This document shows, one piece after another, positions 17,729-25,411 of a stretch of DNA of 31,262 nucleotides. Every line of letters starts with the position of its first letter. Position 1 is the first letter of the stretch. Under the pieces are notes generated by a model. The model searched no databases. It had not been told where the DNA came from and was given only the letters and a program-made list of their open reading frames with translations. The stretch comes from Holophagaceae bacterium. GTDB taxonomy: Bacteria > Acidobacteriota > Holophagae > Holophagales > Holophagaceae. A program made the position numbers and the translations under genes. The DNA lies in the NCBI GenBank assembly GCA_003158505.1, contig PMJK01000172.1, forward strand, positions 1-31,262, read 5' to 3'.

Positions 17729-17812
17729 GGTTGAAGCATGGCATGACCTCCTTCGGCCTGGCACTCACCAGATCGCGGCTCAGGGCAGCTAGGCTAATCG
17801 TTGAGGGCTTCC
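17729..17812. promoter_or_regulatory. 84-base divergent promoter region between SGNH hydrolase and ABC ATPase genes
   Basis: Two divergently read genes start at 17728 and 17813, so both promoters must lie here or inside the neighbouring coding ends. I cannot pick a convincing -35/-10 pair. GGAGG on the minus strand lies about 18 bases from the hydrolase ATG, too far for ideal use. GAGG lies about seven bases before the ATPase ATG. Confidence 0.5.
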
Positions 17813-18484
17813 ATGATCTCTATCCGATCCGTATCGAAGACGTTCACCTCCCCAACCGGTGAGCTCCTCCGAGTGCTTCAGGACGTGAGCCTGGAGATCG
17901 AAGCGGGCACATCGGTCGCCATCCAGGGGCCCAGCGGCAGCGGCAAGAGCACGCTGCTGGGCCTCATGGCCGGCCTGGACCAGCCCACCTCCGGGGAAGT
18001 GATCGTGAACGACCTGGCGATTACGGGCCTCAGTGAATTGGCCCTGTCGCGCTTCCGGGCCCAGAATCTGGGCTTCGTCTTCCAGGCCTACCACCTGCTG
18101 CCCCACTTCTCGGCCCTGCAGAACGTGGTGATCGCTGCGGAAATCGCCGGCCTGGCCGACGCCGAAGCGCGGGCCATGGAGGCCCTGGCCCGGGTGGACC
18201 TTCAGGACAGGGCCGAGCATCTGCCGGCCCAGCTCAGCGGGGGCGAATGCCAGCGGGTGGCGCTGGCCCGGGCCATCGTGGCGCGGCCGCCCATCCTCCT
18301 GTGCGACGAACCGACGGGTTCGCTCGACCCCGTGAACGCGGACCGGGTCTTCGAGTTGCTGCTGGAACTGCAGCGGGACCTGGGGGCCACGCTGGTCCTG
18401 GTGACCCATGACACGCACCTCGCGGAACGCATGGGACTGCACATCGCGCTGGAACGGGGCCGGATCGTGGCGGGCGTGGCATGA
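17813..18484 (+). CDS. ABC transporter ATP-binding protein, YbbA/LolD-type
   Basis: ATPase that drives the FtsX-type permease encoded next. The 223 residues contain Walker A GPSGSGKS (39-46), the Q-loop VFQAYHLLPHFSALQNV typical of LolD/MacB/YbbA ATPases, signature LSGGE (141-145), Walker B ILLCDEPTGSLD (161-172) and the switch histidine in LVTHD. The ATG at 17813 is preceded by GAGG. Its final TGA overlaps the permease ATG by four bases (ATGA). Pairing with a ten-helix permease and the divergent SGNH hydrolase supports YbbA rather than LolD. Such mechanotransmission ABC pairs do not move substrate through the membrane but work on envelope lipids, lipoproteins or proteins; the client here is unknown. 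Confidence 0.93.
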   Translation: MISIRSVSKTFTSPTGELLRVLQDVSLEIEAGTSVAIQGPSGSGKSTLLGLMAGLDQPTSGEVIVNDLAITGLSELALSRFRAQNLGFVFQAYHLLPHFSALQNVVIAAEIAGLADAEARAMEALARVDLQDRAEHLPAQLSGGECQRVALARAIVARPPILLCDEPTGSLDPVNADRVFELLLELQRDLGATLVLVTHDTHLAERMGLHIALERGRIVAGVA

Positions 18485-21051
18485 GCTTCGCGCTGCGCAT
18501 GGCCCTGCGGGAGGGCTCCCGCCAGAAGGGCCGTCTCCTGGTCATCGCCCTCTGCCTCGCGGTGGGGTTCGCGGCGTTCTTCGCGACCTACGGGTTCAGC
18601 GCCCGGGTGCTCAGTGGCATCCGGGCCGAATCGAGATCCCTGCTGGGGGCGGACTTCTCCATCACGTCCATGGGTGAATTCCCCGATGACGTGCTCCGGC
18701 GGGCGACCGCGCTGCCGGGCATCCAGGGACACAGCCTCGTCTACGACCTGGTGAGCATGGCCCACATGGGTGAGGGAGAGGCCATCCTCAGCCGCCTGGT
18801 GGAAGTGCGAGCCGTGGACACTTCCTATCCCCTGGTGGGCAGGCTGGAGCTCCAGTTCAATGGAAGGCCCCACGGGGGAAGGATCGGAGGCTCCGGGGCG
18901 GTCTTCGTGGAACGGGGCCTGGCCGATGCCTGGGGGATCCAGGCCCGGCCCGACGGGGCGCGGGTCCCTCCTTCAACCTTGTCCATCGGGGATGGATCGC
19001 TGCCCATCGGCGGCGTGATCGCCCTGGACGAAAGCCGCCAGGCCAGTGCGTTCACGCTCGGCCCCAGGGTGCTGATGGATCGCGCGGATGCGGAGCGCCT
19101 GGACCTGCTCACCCCGCGCTCGCGGTTCACGGGGCGCTTGCTGTTGACCCTGGCGCCTGGGGCCGACGCCACCCGGGTGCGGAAGGACCTGGATGAACTC
19201 GTCCGCGCCGTCACCCAGCGGCTGCGGTTGCAGGGCCACGAGGAGGCGGCCACGGCCCTGGCCCGGCCCATCCGGAACCTCAACCGCTTCGTCCAGCAGT
19301 TGGGTCTGGCCACGCTGCTGTTGGCCATGCTGGGGGCCTGGGCGATCCTCACGGCCTTCCTGGACGCGCGGTCCCGGGACGCGGCCATCCTGCGCTGCCT
19401 GGGGGCGGATCCCATGACACCGGCGCGCATTTACGGACTGCTGACGATGCTGTTGCTGGGAATCGCCCTGGCCCTGGGCCTGGCGGCGGGCCTGGGGATT
19501 TCCGCCCTGATCCCCAGGTGGCTGGGGGACCTGCTGCCCGTGGCGATCCGCGAAGGGTCCACGGCCCTACCCCCCTTCCTGGAGACCGCCCTGGCCCTGG
19601 CCATGATCGCCCTCCTGACCCTGCCTCCCCTGGTACGGCTGGGGGAGGTGAAACCGCTCATCCTGCTGAGGGAGGGCGGGGATCTGCAGGGAGGGCGGAT
19701 CTGGCTCAGCCGGTCCTGCGGGGGCCTGGCCCTGGCCCTGGCGGTGCTGCTGATCATCCGCAACGCGCCCAGCCTGATGGTGGGAATGGGCACCGCCCTG
19801 GGCATGGCCTCGCTGTTCCTCCTGCTTTACGAGGCGGCCCGGTTGCTGCTGTTCATCTACCGCAGCACCGCCAAGGCGATGCCCCTGTCCTTGCGCCTGG
19901 CCTTCGGGCAGCTTGGGGCCCGGCGAGGGCTCACGGCGCTGATGATGGCCGTGATGGGCCTGGCGGTCTTCCTCACGACCGCGACCCAGTTCATCAAAGA
20001 GGATATCGTGGCGCCCATCGCCTCCCAGCAGGGGCAGGGCAATCGTCCCAACCTGTTCTTCCTGGACGTGCAGTCCGCCCAGCGGGAACCAGTGGCCGCG
20101 AGACTGAAAGCGGAGACGGGCCGGGATCCCATGGAAGCGCCCATCGTCCGGGCCAGGCTCAGTGCCATCGGTGGCCGACCGGTGCGGGAGACCCAGGCCA
20201 GAAAGCGGGATGAGGAACCCGGCGAAGGGCGCGGGGAGGGCTTCAGGAACCGGGAGCAGAACCTCACCTGGCGTGACCGGCTGGGGGCCTCGGAGGCCGT
20301 GGCCGCGGGCAAGTTCTGGGAGCCGGGGCTCGCCCAGACGGACGAGATCTCCCTGGAACAGGGTTTTGCCGATTCCATTGGGGCCAAGCTTGGCGACGTG
20401 CTGGCGTTCGATGTCTCGGGCAATGAAGTGCGGGGAAGGGTCACCAGCCTCCGCAAAGTCATGTGGCAGAGTTTCCAGCCGAACTTTTTCATCGTGATGC
20501 ACCCTTCGCTGCTGCAGGGAGCGCCGGCCGTCCACCTGCTGGCGATCGAGGCGGACCCGGCGGCCAAGGCCCGCATTCAGGTGGCCATGGCGAGGGATTT
20601 CCCGAACATCACCCTCATCGACGTAACGGATGTGGTGGCGAAGGTGGGGCGGGTGCTGGACACCATCGCCCTCATCACGCGAGCCCTGGCGGCGCTGATG
20701 CTGGCCTCGGCGCTGCTGGTGCTCATCGCCAGCCTGATTGCGGGCCGGCTGGGACGTCAGAAGGACCTGGCCTTGCTGCGCACCATCGGCGCCTCCCATG
20801 GCACCCTGCTGCGCAGCCTGGCCTGGGAATTCCTGGTCCTCGGCGGTAGTTCCGCCCTGCTGGCCACCGTCCTGGCCTGGGTCCTGGCCCGGGTCTACAC
20901 CAGCCGGGTCCTGGAGCTGCCCACCCATCCGGGCATCGGCCTGGGCCTTCTGCTCATGGCTGCGTCCGCAGGACTGACGCTGGTGGTGGGCGTCGCCGGG
21001 AGCCTCCGGGTCCTCAACGTGAAACCCATGGACGTGCTGCGGGGGGAATGA
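18481..21051 (+). CDS. FtsX/MacB-type ABC permease, YbbP-like (about ten helices)
   Basis: Inner-membrane partner of the preceding ATPase. At 856 residues it has one N-terminal helix (about 18-38), a large extracytoplasmic domain, a central group of helices (about 275-500), a second large extracytoplasmic domain (about 505-725) and three C-terminal helices (about 735-850). That layout, a duplicated FtsX module, matches the YbbP family and differs from four-helix MacB or FtsX. The C-terminal FtsX signature RLGRQKDLALLRTIGAS and the final VLNVKPMDVLRGE are characteristic. The start overlaps the ATPase stop. It converges on the gamma-glutamyltransferase gene with only 19 bases between the two stop codons and no obvious hairpin terminator there. 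Confidence 0.92.
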   Translation: MSFALRMALREGSRQKGRLLVIALCLAVGFAAFFATYGFSARVLSGIRAESRSLLGADFSITSMGEFPDDVLRRATALPGIQGHSLVYDLVSMAHMGEGEAILSRLVEVRAVDTSYPLVGRLELQFNGRPHGGRIGGSGAVFVERGLADAWGIQARPDGARVPPSTLSIGDGSLPIGGVIALDESRQASAFTLGPRVLMDRADAERLDLLTPRSRFTGRLLLTLAPGADATRVRKDLDELVRAVTQRLRLQGHEEAATALARPIRNLNRFVQQLGLATLLLAMLGAWAILTAFLDARSRDAAILRCLGADPMTPARIYGLLTMLLLGIALALGLAAGLGISALIPRWLGDLLPVAIREGSTALPPFLETALALAMIALLTLPPLVRLGEVKPLILLREGGDLQGGRIWLSRSCGGLALALAVLLIIRNAPSLMVGMGTALGMASLFLLLYEAARLLLFIYRSTAKAMPLSLRLAFGQLGARRGLTALMMAVMGLAVFLTTATQFIKEDIVAPIASQQGQGNRPNLFFLDVQSAQREPVAARLKAETGRDPMEAPIVRARLSAIGGRPVRETQARKRDEEPGEGRGEGFRNREQNLTWRDRLGASEAVAAGKFWEPGLAQTDEISLEQGFADSIGAKLGDVLAFDVSGNEVRGRVTSLRKVMWQSFQPNFFIVMHPSLLQGAPAVHLLAIEADPAAKARIQVAMARDFPNITLIDVTDVVAKVGRVLDTIALITRALAALMLASALLVLIASLIAGRLGRQKDLALLRTIGASHGTLLRSLAWEFLVLGGSSALLATVLAWVLARVYTSRVLELPTHPGIGLGLLLMAASAGLTLVVGVAGSLRVLNVKPMDVLRGE

Positions 21052-21070
21052 CCGGAGGGCAGGGTCCTGG

Positions 21071-22744
21071 TTAGGTCGGGGTGGCCAGGGCCTGCCCCTC
21101 CCGGCGGTAGTCACTGACGGCCAGGTACTGGTCGCCCCGGCGGAAGACGCCCTGGATATCCGAGATGAGTTCCTGTTTGTCCTTGAGGGTGTAGCCCATT
21201 CCGGCCAGGGCGGCGAGCAGCTCGGGCCGGTCGAATCCCGGTTCGTGGGACAGGACGTCGGGCCAGGCCTGATGGTGCAGGCGGCTGGCGCGAACGGAAG
21301 TCTCCGGCGGCACCTCGTGGAGCAGGCTGGCCAGGAGGATGTTCGCCAGGCTGGTGGGAATGGTGGGCCCCCCGGGCGTACCCAGCAGCATCTCCACGGC
21401 ACCACCCGACGTCACCAGCACGGGGGCCATGTTGCTGGCGGGACGCTTGCCTGGGGCGAAGAGGTTCGGCGCACTGCCGATGACCCCGAAGTAGTTCTCC
21501 TTGCCCTCGATGAAGGAGAAGGAATCGATGCTGCCGTTGAGCAGGAAGCCCGCCCCAGCGACGGCCCATTTGGAGCCATAGCGAAGGTTCATGGTGTAGG
21601 AATTGGAGACCGCGTTGCCCTCGGCGTCGAGGATGGCGAAGTGGGTGGTGTTCTTCCCCGCGACCTTCGGCACGCGGCATCGGGCGACCAGGGCCTCGGT
21701 GGGCGTATCCCGTGAAGGATCGATGAGCCCGAAGAGCCGATCCGTGTTCTCCCGGGTGAAGAGCCGCTGGTAAGCGGGTCCAGGCGGGATGTCCCCCAGA
21801 TAGTCCATGCGGTCGATGAAGGCCAGCTTGGAGGCCTGGGCCAGGTGGTGGTGATATTCGGGACTGCCGTACTCCCATCGCCGGAAGGCCTCGCGATCCA
21901 GAATGCTGAGGATCTCCAGCAGCAGCGCCCCGCCCCCTTCGGGTGGCACGGTCCAGACCTGCCGACCAGCGATATCCACATGGATGGGATCCACTTCCCG
22001 CAGGGCGTAATCCGCCAGATCCTCCGCGGCCATGAATCCGCCATTGGCCTGCAGGTCAGTCACGATCTGCTCGGCGATCCGGCCCCGGTAGAAGGCCTGC
22101 TCACCCTCCTGGGCCAGGAGGGTGAGGGGCTTCGCGAGGGTGGGATTCGGTAGGATATCGCCGGCCTTGTATGGTTCCGCGCGGACATAGATCCGCCGGG
22201 CCTCGGGCGAGGCTGCCAGCTTGGGGGCCAGACGGTTGAGGCAATCCGCTTCGTACTGGGTGATGACCGCACCCTCGCGGGCCCGCCGGGCCACGGCCAG
22301 CAGCAGATCCTTGGCCTGCAGATTTCCGTAACGCTTTTGAAGCTCGAAGAAGGCCTTGACGGTGCCAGGCACGCAGACGGAGGTGGGTCCGAAGGCCGTC
22401 TTGTCCGGATCCAGGGAACCATTGGGCAACAGGAAAGCTTCCCGTGAGGCACCCCTGGGCGCCTGCTCCCGGTAATTGAAGACCTTGGGCCGGCCCCCCT
22501 TTTCCTGAAAGAGGAGGTAACCGCCCCCGCCGAGATTGCCCGCCTGGGGCTGGTAGATGCAGAGGGAGAACGCCGTGGCAAAGGCCGCATCGAAGGCGTT
22601 GCCGCCATCCTGGAGCACCTGGATGGCCAGTTCCGAGGCTTGCCGGGACGCGGAGGCGACGGCCCCCTTCCCAAGGGCCGTGGAAACCTGTCCCGGCGCA
22701 CTGGCGTTCATGGTGACCCGAAAATCGTTGTAGTTGTTCGTCAC
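21071..22744 (-). CDS. ggt: Gamma-glutamyltransferase (gamma-glutamyltranspeptidase)
   Basis: Hydrolyses or transfers the gamma-glutamyl group of glutathione and similar compounds. The precursor self-cleaves before the catalytic threonine T366 (NTTHFAILDAEGNAVSNSYTMN), leaving a 192-residue small subunit. N-terminal hallmarks GAVASASRQASELAIQVLQDGGNAFDAA and the GNLGGGGY loop are present. The oxyanion-region loop reads RPASNMAP where E. coli has SSMSP, so the second serine, a ligand of the substrate carboxylate, is Asn438 here. No signal peptide is visible, unlike the usual periplasmic enzyme. The start is uncertain: GTG at 22744 has AAGGA six bases upstream; GTG at 22762 and ATG at 22711 are alternatives. 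Single gene, convergent with the YbbP-like permease. Confidence 0.92.
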   Translation of the reverse strand: MTNNYNDFRVTMNASAPGQVSTALGKGAVASASRQASELAIQVLQDGGNAFDAAFATAFSLCIYQPQAGNLGGGGYLLFQEKGGRPKVFNYREQAPRGASREAFLLPNGSLDPDKTAFGPTSVCVPGTVKAFFELQKRYGNLQAKDLLLAVARRAREGAVITQYEADCLNRLAPKLAASPEARRIYVRAEPYKAGDILPNPTLAKPLTLLAQEGEQAFYRGRIAEQIVTDLQANGGFMAAEDLADYALREVDPIHVDIAGRQVWTVPPEGGGALLLEILSILDREAFRRWEYGSPEYHHHLAQASKLAFIDRMDYLGDIPPGPAYQRLFTRENTDRLFGLIDPSRDTPTEALVARCRVPKVAGKNTTHFAILDAEGNAVSNSYTMNLRYGSKWAVAGAGFLLNGSIDSFSFIEGKENYFGVIGSAPNLFAPGKRPASNMAPVLVTSGGAVEMLLGTPGGPTIPTSLANILLASLLHEVPPETSVRASRLHHQAWPDVLSHEPGFDRPELLAALAGMGYTLKDKQELISDIQGVFRRGDQYLAVSDYRREGQALATPT

Positions 22745-22833
22745 CCTGGATCCTTGGAGCACTCCTCAGTGTAGAGCACACCGCCGCTTCCTCGAAGGCA
22801 GAGCGCTCCACACGTGGCTTTCTGTGACTCGTT

Positions 22834-23187
22834 CTATTTCCCTGAATGTTTTTCCGCATGAATCTGCTTGCTGACCTTGTTCTCCTGATGGTTCAACTTG
22901 GCCTGATCCTGCTTGGTGATGTGCCCTCCATCCTTGGCGGCCATGTGGCGCTCCTCCTTGCGGATGTTCTTATCCTCCCTGTGGAGCTGCTTGGCTTGGC
23001 CCGGCGTGAGCTGGCTGCTTTTCTCCCCCTGCTGAATGCGCTTGTTCTGGTTCTCAAGGCGCTTGTTGACCTCGGTTCGGCGAGGGTGATCCTTCTGCCA
23101 CTGGGTCTCCTGAGCGAAGGCACCTGTCGAGGTCAGCAGGGCAGCCGCTACGATTAACGATGGGGTGGCTTTCGGGAAATTGAACAT
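22834..23187 (-). CDS. Small exported, highly charged helical protein of unknown function
   Basis: The 117-residue product has a clear Sec signal peptide (residues 1-26, cleavage after AFA) and AGGAG about eight bases before the ATG. The mature part is almost all Lys, Arg, Glu, Gln, His and Asn and should form helices or a coiled coil: NKRLENQNKRIQQGEKS, LTPGQAKQLHREDKNIRKEE, HITKQDQAKLNHQENKVSKQI. The pattern of L-T-x-G-Q-A-x-x-L / I-T-x-x-D-Q-A-x-L recurs twice about 35 residues apart, suggesting a duplicated helical hairpin. From memory, similar uncharacterised exported proteins occur in Betaproteobacteria and Myxococcota. The role is unknown; a metal- or stress-related periplasmic role would be a guess. 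No operon partner: 369 non-coding bases follow upstream. Confidence 0.75.
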   Translation of the reverse strand: MFNFPKATPSLIVAAALLTSTGAFAQETQWQKDHPRRTEVNKRLENQNKRIQQGEKSSQLTPGQAKQLHREDKNIRKEERHMAAKDGGHITKQDQAKLNHQENKVSKQIHAEKHSGK

Positions 23188-23453
23188 GCGACAGACTCCT
23201 GGTGGCTGGGACGGTTGAGGGCACCCGTCAGGCAGTCCCTGGCCTGAAGCGGAGACTATTCATTCGGCTCACTGGCTGGGGTTGATGAGGCATTCTAATG
23301 GGGTGAATCGATGAATGGATCCAGTCTGTGTGCCTCTGGTTTAGGTGAAAATGACGACTCTGGAACCCCTGGCCAGGATGGATGTGGCCGATCTTCAGTC
23401 GGACGTACTGCCCACTTGGAGCTCTGGGTCATAGTACGATGGTCCAGCCTGCT

Positions 23454-23470
23454 TGCTGCGACGTGCAGCA
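23454..23470. promoter_or_regulatory. Inverted repeat TGCTGC-N5-GCAGCA
   Basis: Perfect six-base arms around a five-base centre, about 87 bases upstream of the aminotransferase ATG. It could be a hairpin in a leader transcript or a protein-binding dyad. No T-run follows on either strand, so it is not a standard terminator. Confidence 0.25.
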
Positions 23471-23485
23471 GATGGATCCGTCGGC

Positions 23486-23503
23486 ATCGTTGAATCAAAC
23501 GAT
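23486..23503. promoter_or_regulatory. Inverted repeat ATCGTT-N6-AACGAT near the hisC-like start
   Basis: Perfect six-base arms with a six-base AT-rich centre, 53 bases before the aminotransferase ATG, where a promoter or operator would be expected. The 18-bp symmetric layout suits a helix-turn-helix dimer. No regulator is encoded next to it. Confidence 0.28.
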
Positions 23504-23556
23504 TGGCTCGGTCCAGGTTGTTTTACTGCCTCTGAATTATTCCTACAGAAGTGACC

Positions 23557-24630
23557 ATGAGCCGCTACTGGAGTCCCCTCGTCCACGGTCTCACCCCCTA
23601 TGTTCCGGGTGAGCAACCCAAGCTGGAACATCTCGTCAAGCTCAACACGAATGAAAACCCGTATGGTCCGTCTCCGCGCGCACTGGAAGCGATCCAGGCC
23701 GCCACGGGAAGTACCCTGCGTTTGTACCCTGACCCGAATTGCGAAGCGCTGAAGGCGACGCTCGCTACCTACCTGAACGTGCGGGCGGACCAGGTTTTTG
23801 TGGGCAACGGCTCCGACGAAGTCCTGGCGCACGTATTCATGGCGCTACTCAACCAGGACCAGCCGCTGTGGTTTCCCGACATCACCTACAGCTTCTACCC
23901 CGTGTACTGCGGACTGTACGGGATCCAGTCGAAACTGGTGCCCCTGAGGGTGGATTTCTCGATCTGCGTCGAGGATTACCTGCCCCGCACCCATGATCGA
24001 GCGGGTGGGATCATCTTTCCCAATCCGAATGCGCCCACGGGCTGCCTGCTGTCATTGGCTGCCATCGAACGCATCGTCGCCGGCAACCCCGATGTGGTCG
24101 TGGTGGTCGACGAAGCCTATGTGGATTTCGGGGGTGATAGTGCGATACCCCTGGTGGACCGCTATCCGAACTTGCTGGTCGTGCAGACCTTCTCGAAAAG
24201 CCGGTCCCTGGCCGGCCTGCGGGTTGGGTTCGCCGTCGGCCACCCGACCCTCATCGAGGCCCTGGAGCGAGTCAAGAACAGCTTCAATTCCTATCCGCTC
24301 GATCGCCTGGCGATCGCCGGCGCGGTGGCCTCCGTGCAGGACGAGGCCTATTTCCAGGAGAGCTGCCAGAAGGTGGTCGCCACCCGCGAGACCCTGGTCG
24401 CGCAGATGAGCAGGCTGGGTTTCGACGTGCTGCCCTCCGCCGCCAATTTCATCTTCGCCCGCCATTCTTCATTCCAGGCCACCATTCTCGCTGCAGCGCT
24501 GCGCGAGCAGGCCATCATCGTCCGCCACTTCCGCAAGCCCCGCATCGAGCAGCACCTGAGAATCACGGTCGGGACCGACGCGCAGTGCGGGATGCTGATC
24601 GAGGCATTGGCGAGGATTCTCGGCGGCTGA
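23557..24630 (+). CDS. hisC: Histidinol-phosphate aminotransferase (PLP, fold type I)
   Basis: Exchanges an amino group between glutamate and imidazole-acetol phosphate in histidine synthesis. The 357 residues show the family N-terminus LTPYVPGEQP and LNTNENPYGPSP, the GNGSDE cofactor-phosphate loop (84-89), N158 in NPNAPTG, D185 and Y188 in VVDEAYVDF, and the Schiff-base lysine K214 in TFSKSRSLAGLRVGF. The ATG at 23557 is chosen over a GTG two codons earlier because MSRYWSP is the usual start. No other his gene is in the window, so it may be a second, stand-alone copy; related enzymes also act on other aromatic or beta-keto amino acids. The sequence strikes me as like proteobacterial HisC2, which would suit acquisition by transfer (impression only). 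Confidence 0.88.
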   Translation: MSRYWSPLVHGLTPYVPGEQPKLEHLVKLNTNENPYGPSPRALEAIQAATGSTLRLYPDPNCEALKATLATYLNVRADQVFVGNGSDEVLAHVFMALLNQDQPLWFPDITYSFYPVYCGLYGIQSKLVPLRVDFSICVEDYLPRTHDRAGGIIFPNPNAPTGCLLSLAAIERIVAGNPDVVVVVDEAYVDFGGDSAIPLVDRYPNLLVVQTFSKSRSLAGLRVGFAVGHPTLIEALERVKNSFNSYPLDRLAIAGAVASVQDEAYFQESCQKVVATRETLVAQMSRLGFDVLPSAANFIFARHSSFQATILAAALREQAIIVRHFRKPRIEQHLRITVGTDAQCGMLIEALARILGG

Positions 24631-24631
24631 T

Positions 24632-24658
24632 CGAAGGCCTTCGCCCCTTCCGAAAGGG
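24632..24658. terminator. Candidate bidirectional terminator between convergent genes
   Basis: The 45-base gap between the hisC-like gene and the convergent leftward gene contains CGAAGGCCTTCG (24632-24643, perfect palindrome) directly followed by CCCTT-CCGA-AAGGG (24645-24658, five-base stem, four-base loop). No T-run follows, so intrinsic termination would be weak. Confidence 0.3.
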
Positions 24659-24675
24659 ATCTGGCAGGTTCTAGC

Positions 24676-25323
24676 CTAGTGGTGCTTGGGAGGCTCCTCC
24701 GAGCGTTCCCCCTTGGGTGTGCTCCGGCCATGCTCGACTTGAGCCGCATAATGGTCACGCACCACCGGCTCCTGGGGCTGGTGATGATAATTCTCCGCGT
24801 GGATCTCATGCTGACGGTCCGGCCCCGGATACTGCCGTCCCTGGAAGTTCCTCTGATAGGTGGGGAGCGGAGCCGGTCGGGGTACTTCATGACGGTCCCA
24901 ATGGTCCCATCCGGCCCGGCGCCGCGACCAGTCAGAGCCCCAATGATCTCCCCACCGCGGCGGGCCCTCGGGCCGCCATCCGCGGAAATAGGCCGGGGGC
25001 CGGCGGTAGTAGGCGACCGGGATCCGCAGCACGAAGAGCGGCACGGCCTCGGGATGCACCGGTGACCAGGGTCCGTTGTACCAGGAGCTCGCGTACCAGT
25101 TGTCGTCCTTGAAAACCCAGTACATGCCGTCGTAGAAGAAGAAATTCGTATCCATGCCCGGGGCATAGTAGGCCGGGGAATCGGGCACGGGGACCAGCTC
25201 CGGCATGGTCGGCACGTTGATGCCAATGCTCATGTGAGGCAGACCGATGCCGATGCTCACCTGGGCCGGGGCCGAGATGGCGGGCACCAGTAGCATCAAG
25301 GGCAAGAATGGACGTGAGCGCAT
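24676..25323 (-). CDS. Exported Tyr/Trp/Pro/His-rich protein of unknown function
   Basis: 215 residues with a Sec signal peptide (cleavage after SAPA, about residue 20) and GGAGG eight bases before the ATG. The mature N-terminus repeats an amphipathic pattern, VSIGIGLPHMSIGINVPTMPEL. A conserved-looking core follows: AYYAPGMDTNFFFYDGMYWVF-KDDNWYASSWYNGPW, then VPLFVLRIPVAYYRRPPAYFRGW and RWGDHWGSDWSRRRAGWDHW. The C-terminal 60 residues are hydrophilic and His/Gln-rich, probably disordered. I recall similar uncharacterised periplasmic proteins in Betaproteobacteria and Geobacter-type bacteria; no function is established. High aromatic content suggests binding to polymer, carbohydrate or membrane surface (inference). 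It lies 88 bases downstream of the cfa gene on the same strand, so shared transcription is possible. Confidence 0.78.
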   Translation of the reverse strand: MRSRPFLPLMLLVPAISAPAQVSIGIGLPHMSIGINVPTMPELVPVPDSPAYYAPGMDTNFFFYDGMYWVFKDDNWYASSWYNGPWSPVHPEAVPLFVLRIPVAYYRRPPAYFRGWRPEGPPRWGDHWGSDWSRRRAGWDHWDRHEVPRPAPLPTYQRNFQGRQYPGPDRQHEIHAENYHHQPQEPVVRDHYAAQVEHGRSTPKGERSEEPPKHH

Positions 25324-25411
25324 GTTCCAACCTCCAGTTCAATCTGATTAGAGTGGGCAACCATCCGCAAGGTTGAGCCTGACGACAAGAACGAAGAGTA
25401 GCACCTGAAAA

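Larger units (their letters stand above)
23188..23556. other. 369-base non-coding region between divergent genes
   Basis: No frame here has a plausible ribosome site, family resemblance or coding bias; short open frames overlap each other on both strands. It is visibly less GC-rich than the flanking genes. It must hold the promoters of the small exported protein gene (leftward) and of the histidinol-phosphate aminotransferase gene (rightward). Two inverted repeats close to the latter are listed separately. I see no transposon ends or gene remnants. Confidence 0.6.

Noticed and set aside
15236..17734. 832-codon plus-strand open frame opposite the ABC exporter and hydrolase genes
   Set aside because: It spans two real genes on the other strand, has no ribosome site, and shows only low-complexity translation.
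21052..21070. Terminator between the convergent permease and gamma-glutamyltransferase genes
   Set aside because: The gap is only 19 bases and I find no stem with a T-run on either strand.
23295..23612. Three overlapping small open frames in the gap before the hisC-like gene
   Set aside because: They overlap on both strands, lack ribosome sites, and show no recognisable composition or motif.
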